Below are positions 25,021 through 33,037 of a stretch of 35,539 nt of DNA, one piece after another. Origin of the DNA: Streptomyces sp. TRM64462. Its GTDB lineage: Bacteria; Actinomycetota; Actinomycetes; Streptomycetales; Streptomycetaceae. Numbering within the stretch: position 1 is the first letter of the stretch; the number at the start of each line of letters is the position of its first letter. Made by a program: the position numbers and the translations under genes. The stretch is taken from positions 1 through 35,539 of the forward strand of contig NZ_JABWDV010000458.1 of the NCBI RefSeq assembly GCF_013362995.1. Direction: 5' to 3'. The notes beneath the pieces are model-generated. The model was not told the origin of the DNA. It made no database searches and was given only the letters and a program-made list of their open reading frames with translations.

Positions 25021-25677
25021 ATGCGGAGCGGACGGTCGGTCGGAGTGGCGCTGGTGGACGACCATCCCGTGGTGCTCGCCGGGATCGAGTACTGGTACGC
25101 CGCGTCCGGCCACCCCATCACGGTGCTCGCCAAGGGGCAGGACGTGTCCGTCGCGCTGACCGGGCCCGGCGCAGACGCGGACGTCGTCGTGCTCGATCTC
25201 CAGCTGTCCGAGGCCGGACCCGCGTACCCGGAGCTGAAGCGACTGGTCGCCCGGCAGCGGCAGGTCATCGTCTACACCATGAAGGACAGTCAGGAGGCGG
25301 CACTGACCTGCCTCGACCTGGGGGCCTTCACGTATCTCACCAAGGCCGAGGGGGAACGCCACCTGGTCGCCGCGACGCTGGCGGCGGCCGAGGGCGTGCC
25401 GTACACCCCGCCCGCGCTCGCGGGCGCCTTCGGCAGTGACACGCGGCGTGGGCGTCCCGTGCTGGCGCCCCGCGAGGTGGACGTGCTGCTGGAGTGGTTC
25501 CAGTCGGAGTCCAAGGCCATGGTCGCGGAGAGCCTGGGCCTTTCCGTACGGACCGTGAACACGTACCTCGACCGGGTCCGGATCAAGTACGCCAACGCCG
25601 GGCGGCCCGCGACGACCAAGGCCAACCTCGTCGCGCGAGCCGTTCAGGACGGGCTGGTCTCCCTCGACGAACTCTGA
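25021..25677 (+). CDS. NarL/LuxR-family response regulator
   Basis: The 218-residue protein has an N-terminal receiver domain (ALVDDHPVVLAG with acidic pair Asp13/Asp14, phospho-acceptor Asp59 in VVVLDLQL, conserved Thr in VYTMKD and Lys in YLTKAEG). The C-terminal LuxR-type helix-turn-helix reads MVAESLGLSVRTVNTYLDRVRIKYANAGR. A GGGAGGGGGAG stretch just upstream fixes the ATG. The two genes on the opposite strand that converge on it encode sensor kinases, so the three probably form one system. It has 34 bp of 3' overlap with the nearer kinase gene. The promoter it binds is not evident in the window. Confidence 0.94.
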   Translation: MRSGRSVGVALVDDHPVVLAGIEYWYAASGHPITVLAKGQDVSVALTGPGADADVVVLDLQLSEAGPAYPELKRLVARQRQVIVYTMKDSQEAALTCLDLGAFTYLTKAEGERHLVAATLAAAEGVPYTPPALAGAFGSDTRRGRPVLAPREVDVLLEWFQSESKAMVAESLGLSVRTVNTYLDRVRIKYANAGRPATTKANLVARAVQDGLVSLDEL

Positions 25678-26963
25678 GCGCCGGCCGTACCGCCCGCCGG
25701 CGCCGTCGCGCACGCCGCCTCCACCCACAGCCGTCCCTCACCGCTCACGGTCCGCACCCGCACCTCGTCCGTCCCCGTCACCGGGATGCCCGCCGCGGGC
25801 CCGTCGACGACCACCCCGACGCGTACGCGCCCGCCGCCGCGCACCACGGTCGCCCTCGCCGTACCGTTCGCCGCCGCCAGCGCGGCCAGCACCGGCTCGA
25901 TCAGCGCCCGGCGCAGGCCGCGCGGCAGCTCGGCGGGGGCGCCCCGGACGGCGAGCTGCACGCCGACGCCGTTGCGCTCGGCCACGTCGATGCCGGCGCG
26001 CAGCTCGTGGACCAGGGGGTCGGCGGCGTAGTCGTTCTCGGCGAACAGCCGCCGCAGCTTGGCCGCCTCCAGCGCGCACCGGCGCCGCACGTCGTCGTCC
26101 CGTGGGTCGAGCGACCCCTCGGCCAGCCCCGCGAGCAGCGGGAACACCGTCGCGCTCAGGGCCCGGTAGCGCTCCCGCTGGTCCCGGTGCAGCTGCTCGG
26201 CCACCGCCGCCTCCGTGAGCAGCCGCTCCTGTTCGCGCAGCGCCGTGCCCGCCGACCTCGCGCAGTCCCGCAGCAGCCGCGCCCCGACCGCCATGGCCAC
26301 CTGGAACCCGCACACGGCCACGGCGCTCACCGCCATGCCCGCCGCCTCCTGCCGCGCCGGCACCCCGTCGAGCACCAACAGCACGAACATGGCGGCGAGA
26401 TGCCCGCCCAGGAACGCCCAGGTGGCCGCGAGCGGCCGGTCCATCAGCAGGACGACACCGAACCAGCCGGCCTCCAGGAACGACCAGTGCCACGTACTGA
26501 GGAAGTGGGCGCCCGGCAGTTCGCAGGTCGCGGCCGCCGACGCGAGGAGCGTGCACCCGGCCCCCACGTACGGCCACGGCGACGGCCCGCGTGGGGCGGA
26601 CCTGCCCTTCCGCCGGCGGGTCGTCTCCAGAGCCGTGCTCACCACCAGGACGGCCAGGACCAGGGTCAGCAGGCCGAACGCGGTGAGCTGCAGCCACGGC
26701 CGCCGGTAGTCGGACAGCCGGCTCGACAACGCCGGGAGCGCCAGGCCGACATGTACGGCGGCGAGGATGCCGACTGTGGCGAGCCGCGCACCGCCCCGCA
26801 GCCGGTCGGAGATCTGCTCGGTCAGCGGCTCGCGGAGGGGTTCGGGGAGGGGTTCGGGGAGGGGGGCGAGCCCCGGTTCGGTCAGCGGTTCGCGCCGTGC
26901 TTCGGGCAGTCGCTCGCGCAGGTGTTCCGGGGCGCGCGGGCGATCCGGCGAGCGTTCACGCAC
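25644..26963 (-). CDS. Degenerate membrane sensor histidine-kinase-like protein
   Basis: The 439-residue protein has a charged, proline-rich start with PEPL-type repeats (residues about 19–48), about five or six membrane segments (60–230), a coiled-coil-like linker (ALREQERLLTEAAVAEQLHRDQRERY) and a C-terminal ATPase-like fold. The catalytic features are missing: there is no recognisable phospho-acceptor His motif and no N-box or G-box (the region reads LIEPVLAALAAANGTARATVV, then VGVVVDGPAAG). It starts with GTG inside the end of the catalytic kinase gene (8-nt overlap), so the two are made together. It may be a non-catalytic partner or signal receptor of that kinase; this is inference. Confidence 0.72.
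   Translation of the reverse strand: MRERSPDRPRAPEHLRERLPEARREPLTEPGLAPLPEPLPEPLREPLTEQISDRLRGGARLATVGILAAVHVGLALPALSSRLSDYRRPWLQLTAFGLLTLVLAVLVVSTALETTRRRKGRSAPRGPSPWPYVGAGCTLLASAAATCELPGAHFLSTWHWSFLEAGWFGVVLLMDRPLAATWAFLGGHLAAMFVLLVLDGVPARQEAAGMAVSAVAVCGFQVAMAVGARLLRDCARSAGTALREQERLLTEAAVAEQLHRDQRERYRALSATVFPLLAGLAEGSLDPRDDDVRRRCALEAAKLRRLFAENDYAADPLVHELRAGIDVAERNGVGVQLAVRGAPAELPRGLRRALIEPVLAALAAANGTARATVVRGGGRVRVGVVVDGPAAGIPVTGTDEVRVRTVSGEGRLWVEAACATAPAGGTAGAQSSSRETSPS
26821..26894 (-). repeat. Nested repeats in the 5' end of the degenerate kinase gene
   Basis: AGGGGTTCGGGG occurs twice in tandem (26836–26847 and 26848–26859), and the flanks carry GTCAGCGG(C/T)TCGCG at 26821 and 26881, exactly 60 bp apart. 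All are in frame and give the repeated Pro-Glu-Pro-Leu pattern of the protein. Confidence 0.8.
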
Positions 26964-28101
26964 GGGGCCACTCCAGCCGTACCCGCGTGCCCAGACCCGG
27001 CCGGGACGTCACCTCGGCGCGGCCGCCGGCCGCACGCATCCGCTCCACGATCGACCGCGACAAGCCGTGTCGGTGCTCAGGGACCGCCGCCACGTCGAAG
27101 CCCCGGCCTCGGTCGTCGATCGTCACCACCGTCACGTCACCCCGCCGGGCGACCGTGATCCGCGCCTCGTCCACGCCCGCGTGCCGTGCCACATTGCGCA
27201 ACGCCTCGCCGCAGCTGTCCCGCAGGGCCACCACGGCCGGCCGCCACAGCGGCACCGGCCCGTCACCGCCGTCGCGCCGCACCTCGGCCCGGACCGGGTG
27301 CCGCAGCAGTTCGAGCCTCAGCTCCTCCACCAGATCCGCCTGCCCGGCCGGCTCCTCGCCGCCCGACAGCCGGCGCAGGTCCCTCGCCGACTGCCTCCGC
27401 ACCACGTCGGGCGGGATCGAGGCGCCGGGCAGGGACGCCATCAGCAGCGTGGCGCACGCCGTGTCGTGCAGCGTCGCCAGGTGCGTCCGCTCCGCCGCCC
27501 GCCGCGTCTCGGCCACCCGCGCGGCCCGCCGGGCACGGGCCGCCTCCGCAGCCGCCGCGTCCGCCGCACGGCCGCGCCGGTGCACCACCACGTACAGGCC
27601 GCGCGAGAGGGCCGCCTGGACCAGCAGCCAGCCGATGTTGGGCAGCGCCGCCGCCCAGGCGTCCGGCCGTTCCCGGACGACCCCGGCCAGGACGACACCG
27701 GCCAGATCGGCGGTGGCCAGGTACACGGCCGCCAGGGCACCGGTGAGCGTCGGGTGGGTCAGCTGGTAGCCGACGGCCACGAAGCTGACGACCACCAGGA
27801 TCCACGTGCTGCCGTGCGAGGGCTGCGTGGCGGGAACGGTCAGCACCTGGCTGAGACACAGCCCCGTCATGACCGCGAGATCGGCCGCCACCAGCGCGCC
27901 CGGGCGTGCGCCCGCCCTCAACCAGGCCAGGTGCAGCAGGCTCCACCCGATCGCGACCGCCGCGACCACACCCGCCACCGCCATGTCCGCCACCGGCATC
28001 GCGGGCACCGCGAGCACCGCGCACGAGCACACGATCACCACCCGGAACCGCGGCACGTACCGCCGCAGGAATTCTGCGAACTCCCTTTCCGTGGGCCCCA
28101 T
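26956..28101 (-). CDS. NarL-type sensor histidine kinase
   Basis: The 381-residue protein has about five or six membrane segments in residues 20–175, a charged helical linker (RRGRAADAAAAEAARARRAARVAETRRAAERTHLA), then the HisKA_3-like acceptor motif LHDTACATLL with His212, and an ATPase domain with N-box CGEALRNVARHAG and G-box DDRGRGFD. These are the residues needed for autophosphorylation. The ATG is followed by a short charged stretch (EREFAEFLRRYVPRFR). It is the first gene of a two-gene minus-strand unit with the degenerate kinase, and it most likely phosphorylates the response regulator encoded convergently. Confidence 0.92.
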   Translation of the reverse strand: MGPTEREFAEFLRRYVPRFRVVIVCSCAVLAVPAMPVADMAVAGVVAAVAIGWSLLHLAWLRAGARPGALVAADLAVMTGLCLSQVLTVPATQPSHGSTWILVVVSFVAVGYQLTHPTLTGALAAVYLATADLAGVVLAGVVRERPDAWAAALPNIGWLLVQAALSRGLYVVVHRRGRAADAAAAEAARARRAARVAETRRAAERTHLATLHDTACATLLMASLPGASIPPDVVRRQSARDLRRLSGGEEPAGQADLVEELRLELLRHPVRAEVRRDGGDGPVPLWRPAVVALRDSCGEALRNVARHAGVDEARITVARRGDVTVVTIDDRGRGFDVAAVPEHRHGLSRSIVERMRAAGGRAEVTSRPGLGTRVRLEWPRA

Positions 28102-28396
28102 GAACCGCCGTTCGTCCGCACGACCACCGAAGGCACATCATCCAGGGGACGCCGCTCGCGGAGAAGACGGTTTCCACGCAACGTGTGGGTCGAACGACCG
28201 ACACCGCACCGCACCCCCGGCCGGTAACGTCCCTCACGCATCGCCGGCCGGGCGAACCGAGCGGAACGCCCGCCGCCGGAGCTGCCCGGACGTGCTTGCC
28301 TGTGCGGGGGTGGGCAGGTACGTCCGGCCGCTCACCCTGCGACCACAGGGGCACCCACACCCCCCGGATCACCGCGAGAGAAACGGGGACCGACAG

Positions 28397-28993
28397 ATGA
28401 CCACACGCACGCTGCGCACCCGCGTCGCGCCGCTCATGCTGACCACGGTGCTGCTCGGCGGCATGGCCATCACGACCGCACAGCCGGCCCAGGCCGCGAA
28501 GGCCAAGCCGACGCCGTACTACCTCAAGTTCGACAAGAACCAGAGCGACCCGACCAAGTCGCGGCTGTACCTGATGAAGAAGGGGAGCAAGGGCAAGGCC
28601 GACACGAGCGTGGCGAGCTGGCGCGCCGGCTCGGGCAACGGCAGCAAGAACGCGTGCGCCTCGAACGCGGGCTGGCTGCCCAACGGCACGTACGACATCG
28701 AGTTCCGCTCGACGTCCTACAACGGCAGCGCGATCAAGGGGTACGTGATCAAGCTGGAGAACAAGTGGTGCGCGGGCAAGAAGACCCAGCGCACCGACCT
28801 GTTCATCCACAGCGAGATGCAGAAGAACGGCAAGCAGGGCCCCAAGAAGGGCGCCGACTCGCCCTGGCGCTGGGACGGGGACCGCGACTACAAGTCCCTC
28901 GGCTGCATCAAGCTGAAGCCGGCGGACATCAAGAACCTCTTCTCGACGGCCGGTTCGAAGGGCTGGCCGAAGACCCTCAAGGTCGTCAGCTGA
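28397..28993 (+). CDS. Secreted L,D-transpeptidase-like (YkuD-type) protein
   Basis: The 198-residue product has a signal peptide (MTTRTLRTRVAPLMLTTVLL… ending AQAA near residue 34) and a small YkuD-like catalytic domain. His138 in FIHSEM and Cys170 in the motif SLGCIKL correspond to the HxG…SxGC(I/V)R signature, with Lys in place of the usual Arg and no Gly after the His-x position. L,D-transpeptidases cross-link peptidoglycan or attach proteins to it. Two further cysteines (in NACASNAGW and NKWCAGKK) may form a disulfide. No LysM or other wall-binding domain is present. GGGGA upstream supports the ATG. The 295-nt gap to the divergent kinase gene shows GC-rich inverted segments but no named riboswitch. 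A strong terminator follows. Confidence 0.78.
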   Translation: MTTRTLRTRVAPLMLTTVLLGGMAITTAQPAQAAKAKPTPYYLKFDKNQSDPTKSRLYLMKKGSKGKADTSVASWRAGSGNGSKNACASNAGWLPNGTYDIEFRSTSYNGSAIKGYVIKLENKWCAGKKTQRTDLFIHSEMQKNGKQGPKKGADSPWRWDGDRDYKSLGCIKLKPADIKNLFSTAGSKGWPKTLKVVS

Positions 28994-29061
28994 GACCGGC
29001 CTGACACGGGGGGCGACTCGCGCGACCCACGGGGGAGCACAGCGGGCCGTGCGGGACGAGG

Positions 29062-29091
29062 GGGCCGTGCCGGAGAGATCCGGCACGGCCC
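29062..29091 (+). terminator. Strong hairpin terminator after the transpeptidase-like gene
   Basis: A perfect 12-bp stem, GGGCCGTGCCGG (29062–29073) with CCGGCACGGCCC (29080–29091), surrounds a 6-nt loop and is followed by TTCC. It lies 69 nt after the stop. Confidence 0.88.
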
Positions 29092-29246
29092 TTCCGCCCG
29101 TCCGGCCCTTCCGCCCCTCCGCATGCCGCCTCCATCGGCCGGAGCCAGATGAAGTGACGGATCATCAGAACTTCGCCCGGGCTTGGTACCCGGTTCATGC
29201 GGCGCCCCTACGGTCATGGCGGTCCGTAGGCCTACCGAGGAGTGTC

Positions 29247-30572
29247 GTGAGTACTACCGCACTGACCGCTGCCGCTGCCGCCGCCGCCACGCTGCTGCTC
29301 ATCACCGGCGCTCCCGCCGCGCAGCCGGTCTCCGTCGCCGCCCGTGCCGAGACGCCCGCCGTGTACGACGACGAGGCGGGCGGCAACGCCGACGCAGATG
29401 ACCCGGCCGTATGGGTCGACCCCCGGAATCCCGGGCGCAGTCTCGTGATCGGGACGCTCAAGGAAGCCGGGCTCGACGTGTACGGGCTGGACGGCGCACG
29501 CGTGCAGCACATCGACGCGCCGGCCGCCCCGGGGGCGGGGGCCGCCGCGGGGCGGTTCAACAACGTCGACGTCGTGTACGGGTTCGAGCTCGGGGGGCGG
29601 AAGACCGATCTGGCCGTCGTGAGCGACCGGGGACGGGACCGGGTCCGGGCCTACGCCATCGATCCCGGCGCACTCGCCGCCGGGCGGCCGCCGCTCAGGG
29701 ACGTCACCGCGCCCGACGTCGCGCCCGTGTTCGCCGCGAACGAGGCCGACGTGGACGAGCAGCGGACCGCGTACGGGCTCACCGCGTTCAGCGACGGCGA
29801 CGACGCGTACGTGGTCGTGTCGCAGCGGGAGGAGACACGGCTGCGGCTGCTGGAGCTGGAGGACCGGGGCGGGCGCGTCGGGTACAAGGCCGAGGACACG
29901 CTCGACCTGCCCGACACCTTCACCCTCCCCGACGGCACCCGCTGGACCCCGTGCGCCGACCCCGGTGAGCGGCCGCAGGTCGAGGGCATGGCCGTCGACC
30001 AGGAGAGGCGCGTGCTGTACGCGGCCCAGGAGACCGTCGGGCTGTGGCGCATCGACCTCGACGACGAGGAGTTCGGGAAGCCCCGGCTGGTCGATCGCGT
30101 CCGCGAGTACGGGATCCCCTGGTCGTACGAGCCCGATGAGGAGGAGTGCGTGCTCGACCACGCCCATGACCCCGGCTTCGGCGGTACGCGGCTGAGCGCC
30201 GACGCGGAAGGTGTCACCGTCTATCACGCCGGGGACGGGGAAGGGTACGTCATCGCCTCCAGCCAGGGCGACGACACCTTCGCCGTGTACGAGCGGGAGG
30301 GGCGCAACGCGTACGTCGGGTCCTTCGCCGTCGCCGACGGGGCCTCCGTCGACGGCGTGCAGCACTCCGACGGGTCCACCGTCGTCAACGTGCCCCTCGG
30401 ACAGGCCTTCCCCCAGGGGCTGCTCGTCACCCACGACGGCGAGGCGACCCCCGCCGACGGCGACCGGGAGGCCACCGACTTCAAGTTCACGGCGTGGCAG
30501 GACGTCGCCCGAGCCTTCCCCGAGGAGCTGACCGTCGACACCGGGTCCTTCGACCCGCGCGACCCCGACTGA
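29247..30572 (+). CDS. Secreted beta-propeller phytase
   Basis: Beta-propeller phytases release phosphate from phytate in a calcium-dependent way outside the cell. The 441-residue chain has an alanine-rich hydrophobic leader, then ADADDPAVWVDPRNPGRSLVIGTLKEAGL, the FNNVDVVYGF and DLAVVSDRGRDR blades, QVEGMAVDQERRVLYAAQE, the acidic EPDEEECVLDHAHDPG region, and a C-terminal blade with VASSQGDDTFAVYERE and PQGLLVTHDGE. The acidic residues of these blades bind calcium and phosphate in the family. I placed the start at GTG 29247 with GAGGAG at 29237–29242, but the resulting signal peptide lacks the usual basic residues. An upstream in-frame GTG near 29154 would add them, so the start is uncertain. 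Confidence 0.9.
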   Translation: MSTTALTAAAAAAATLLLITGAPAAQPVSVAARAETPAVYDDEAGGNADADDPAVWVDPRNPGRSLVIGTLKEAGLDVYGLDGARVQHIDAPAAPGAGAAAGRFNNVDVVYGFELGGRKTDLAVVSDRGRDRVRAYAIDPGALAAGRPPLRDVTAPDVAPVFAANEADVDEQRTAYGLTAFSDGDDAYVVVSQREETRLRLLELEDRGGRVGYKAEDTLDLPDTFTLPDGTRWTPCADPGERPQVEGMAVDQERRVLYAAQETVGLWRIDLDDEEFGKPRLVDRVREYGIPWSYEPDEEECVLDHAHDPGFGGTRLSADAEGVTVYHAGDGEGYVIASSQGDDTFAVYEREGRNAYVGSFAVADGASVDGVQHSDGSTVVNVPLGQAFPQGLLVTHDGEATPADGDREATDFKFTAWQDVARAFPEELTVDTGSFDPRDPD

Positions 30573-30610
30573 TCCGCCGCTGATCCGCCGACCGATCCGC
30601 CGACTGATCC
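30571..30610 (+). repeat. Short direct repeats after the phytase stop
   Basis: GATCCGCCG recurs at 30571, 30582 and 30594, with a partial copy GATCC at 30606, at 11–12-bp spacing. The block fills the 39-nt gap between the convergent phytase and phosphopantetheinyl-transferase genes. No terminator-like stem is seen there. Confidence 0.75.
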
Positions 30611-30611
30611 T

Positions 30612-31292
30612 TTACGGGGCCGGGGGCAGCTCCCGCTCCCGCTCCCGCTCCACCACTATCGCCGTCAGGACGTGGTCCTCGTCGGCGGCCCACCGGCCCG
30701 AGAACCCGGTCAGCGGACGGCCCAGCAGCGTGGGGCCCGGGATGAGGATGCGGGCCGTGAACGTGCCGTCCGGGCGCAGGGTCACGGCCGCGTCCTCGAA
30801 GTTCAGCCACGTCCGCGCCACCGGGAACCACGCCTTGTACACGGACTCCTTGGCGCTGAACAGGATCCGGTCCCAGGCGATCCCGTCCGACGTCGGCAGC
30901 GCCTCCAGGGCCGTCAGGTCCTCCGGGCGGGCGATGGCCTCCAGGACGCCGTCGGGCAGCGGACCGTGCGGCTCCGCGTCGATGCCGAGCGTCGCGACGT
31001 CACCGGCCCGCGCCACGACGGCGGCGTGGTAGCCGGCGCAGTGCGTCATGCTGCCGACCACACCGTCCGGCCACGTCGGGGCGCCACGCTCACCGGGCAC
31101 CAGCGGTACGGGCGGGAGGCCGAGTGCCGCCATGGCGTCCCGGGCGCAGGCCCGGACCGTCGTGAACTCGGCCCGCCGCTTGTGGACCGCCTGCGCGACG
31201 GCGGCCAGCTCCTGCGGGAACAGTTCTATGTCGGCCCGCTCGGTGAAGGAGTGGGCCCACCGCACCGTCGGCGGCACGAGCGTCTGCATCAT
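30612..31292 (-). CDS. pptT: 4'-phosphopantetheinyl transferase, PptT type
   Basis: It transfers phosphopantetheine from coenzyme A to carrier proteins of fatty-acid, polyketide and peptide synthases. The 226-residue protein resembles mycobacterial PptT throughout: KRRAEFTTVRACAR (CoA contact), GERGAPTWPDGVVGSMTHCAGY, the magnesium motif GIDAEPH (Asp105 and Glu107) and FSAKESVYKAWFP, ending in GRWAADEDHVLTAIVVE. I chose the ATG at 31290–31292 because a GTG six codons upstream has no ribosome site; GGTAGG lies about 9 nt before it. It is divergent from a metallophosphoesterase gene, a partnership discussed in the findings. Confidence 0.93.
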   Translation of the reverse strand: MMQTLVPPTVRWAHSFTERADIELFPQELAAVAQAVHKRRAEFTTVRACARDAMAALGLPPVPLVPGERGAPTWPDGVVGSMTHCAGYHAAVVARAGDVATLGIDAEPHGPLPDGVLEAIARPEDLTALEALPTSDGIAWDRILFSAKESVYKAWFPVARTWLNFEDAAVTLRPDGTFTARILIPGPTLLGRPLTGFSGRWAADEDHVLTAIVVERERERELPPAP

Positions 31293-31398
31293 TCGCCGCA
31301 GCCTACCCACCGCACCGGCGGCGTGTTCCGCCGATGTCCGTGTGTTCGGGCGGGGCCGTGGGGCAGGATGGGGCGTACCGGCTCAGGGGGAGGGCATC

Positions 31399-32283
31399 GT
31401 GGGGAACGGCAGACTGCTCGCCGTCAGTGATCTGCACGTCGCGCACAAGGAGAACCGTGCCGTCGTGGAGCGGCTGCGGCCCGGGTCGGACGAGGACTGG
31501 CTGATCGTCGCCGGTGACGTCGCGGAGAGGTACGCGGACGTCGCCTGGGCGCTGGAGCTGCTGAGCCGGCGGTTCGCCAAGGTCGTCTGGGCGCCCGGCA
31601 ACCACGAGCTGTGGACGCCCCCCGGCGACCCGGTGGACCTGCGCGGCGAGCAGCGGTACGCGCGCCTCGTCGAGCTGTGCCGCGGCCTCGGCGTCGTCAC
31701 GCCCGAGGACCCGTACCCGGTGTGGGAGGGGGACGGCGGGCCCGTCACGGTCGCGCCGCTGTTCGTGCTGTACGACTACACGTTCCGCGTGCCCGGCGCC
31801 ACGACCAAGGAGGAGTCGCTGCGCCGCGCGTACGAGGCGGGGGTGGTGGCCACCGACGAGTACCACCTGCACACCGACCCGTACCCGGGAGCGGACGCCT
31901 GGTGCCACGCCCGGGTCGCGGAGACCGAGCGGCGGCTCTCCGCACTCGGACCCGACCGGCGGACCGTCCTCGTCAACCACTTCCCGCTGACCCGCGAGCC
32001 GACCCGCGTCCTGCGCTACCCCGACTTCGCCCAGTGGTGCGGCACCGAACTCACCGCCGACTGGCACCTGCGCTTCCACGCCGTCTCCGTCGTCTACGGC
32101 CACCTCCACATCCCGCGCGTCATCTGGCGCGACGGCGTCCGCTTCGAGGAGGTCTCCATCGGCTACCCGCGCGAGTGGCGGCCCCGGCCGCCCCGCGAGC
32201 CCCTGCGCCAGATCCTTCCGCTCCCACGGGACGAGGGCGGGACGGCGCCGGCCGGTCGGCGTGCCGTCCCGGCGGCCGACTGA
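31399..32283 (+). CDS. Metallophosphoesterase, PptH-like
   Basis: The 294-residue calcineurin-like phosphoesterase has the full metal-binding set: DLH (Asp11, His13), GD (Asp40), GNHE (Asn68, His69), VNHFPL and the terminal GHLH. GGGGGAGGG at 31386–31394 precedes the GTG. There is no signal peptide, so it acts in the cytoplasm. In Mycobacterium the pptT gene is adjacent to a metallophosphoesterase (PptH) that removes phosphopantetheine from carrier proteins; the same neighbour pair is seen here, in divergent orientation. Substrate is inferred from context and length; other phosphoester hydrolysis is possible. Confidence 0.85.
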   Translation: MGNGRLLAVSDLHVAHKENRAVVERLRPGSDEDWLIVAGDVAERYADVAWALELLSRRFAKVVWAPGNHELWTPPGDPVDLRGEQRYARLVELCRGLGVVTPEDPYPVWEGDGGPVTVAPLFVLYDYTFRVPGATTKEESLRRAYEAGVVATDEYHLHTDPYPGADAWCHARVAETERRLSALGPDRRTVLVNHFPLTREPTRVLRYPDFAQWCGTELTADWHLRFHAVSVVYGHLHIPRVIWRDGVRFEEVSIGYPREWRPRPPREPLRQILPLPRDEGGTAPAGRRAVPAAD

Positions 32284-32313
32284 CCCTCGCTCACGCGGCC
32301 GTCCGCTCGCTCC

Positions 32314-33009
32314 TCAGTGGTGGCGCGTCGGGCGCAGGCGTTCCGGAGGCGACAGCGCGGCCAGGAATTCCACGACCTCGTCGTCCGTCACCTGCTCGAA
32401 GTCGTCGTACCAGCGGCCCACCATGCGGAAGTCCTCCGGCTCGGACAGGCAGACCAGGTCGTCGGTCTCCGGGCGCAGCTCGGCGACCGCGTGCCGGTCG
32501 CCCACCGGGACGGCCAGCACCAGCCGGGCGGGTTCCTCGTCCCGTATCAGCCGGATCGCCGCGCGGGCCGTCACCCCGGTCGCCAGGCCGTCGTCGACCA
32601 GGACGACCGTACGGCCCCGCAGGTCCGGTGCCGGGCGGCGGCCGCGGTAGAGGGCGACGCGGCGGTGCACCTCGTTGCGCTCCCGCGCGACGTCGGCGCC
32701 CAGCTCGTCCACCGTGATGCCGAGCATTCGCACCACCTGCTCGTCGTACACCGGCGGCGCATCCCCGGCGATCGCCCCGATGCCGACCTCCGGCTGGCCG
32801 GGCAGACCGATCTTCCGCGCCACCAGCACGTCCAGCGGCGCGTCCAGCGCCTTCGCGACCTCCGCCGCGACCGGCACGCCGCCGCGCGGCAGGGCCAGCA
32901 CCACCGGGTCGAACCACTCCTGCCGGCCCGACAGGTCACGCAGCCGCTCGGCGAGCAGCCGCCCCGCCTGCCGCCGGTCCTCGAACCGGGCCTCGGCCGC
33001 ACCCTCCAT
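32314..33009 (-). CDS. Phosphoribosyltransferase-family protein
   Basis: The 231-residue protein begins FEDRRQAGRLLAERL, has the PRGGVPVAAEVA substrate loop and the PRPP-binding motif VVLVDDGLATG (Asp139/Asp140), followed by a C-terminal lid with ASPPERLR-like end. Such proteins are often encoded or fused beside an alpha/beta hydrolase in actinobacteria, including dormancy-related loci in mycobacteria. The ATG follows AGGAGG 8 nt upstream, after an in-frame extension that I excluded. It is the second gene of a minus-strand pair, 28 nt behind the hydrolase. The physiological substrate is not known. Confidence 0.9.
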   Translation of the reverse strand: MEGAAEARFEDRRQAGRLLAERLRDLSGRQEWFDPVVLALPRGGVPVAAEVAKALDAPLDVLVARKIGLPGQPEVGIGAIAGDAPPVYDEQVVRMLGITVDELGADVARERNEVHRRVALYRGRRPAPDLRGRTVVLVDDGLATGVTARAAIRLIRDEEPARLVLAVPVGDRHAVAELRPETDDLVCLSEPEDFRMVGRWYDDFEQVTDDEVVEFLAALSPPERLRPTRHH

Positions 33010-33037
33010 CACAGCCACCTCCTCGTACGCGAGGCTG

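Noticed and set aside
28102..28396. Possible c-di-AMP (ydaO-type) riboswitch before the transpeptidase-like gene, as known for some Streptomyces wall enzymes
   Set aside because: GC-rich inverted segments are present, but I could not find the conserved core elements of that riboswitch.
29188..29202. PhoP (Pho box) site before the phytase gene
   Set aside because: Only a single GGTTCAT-like half is seen; the required direct repeats at 11-bp spacing are missing.
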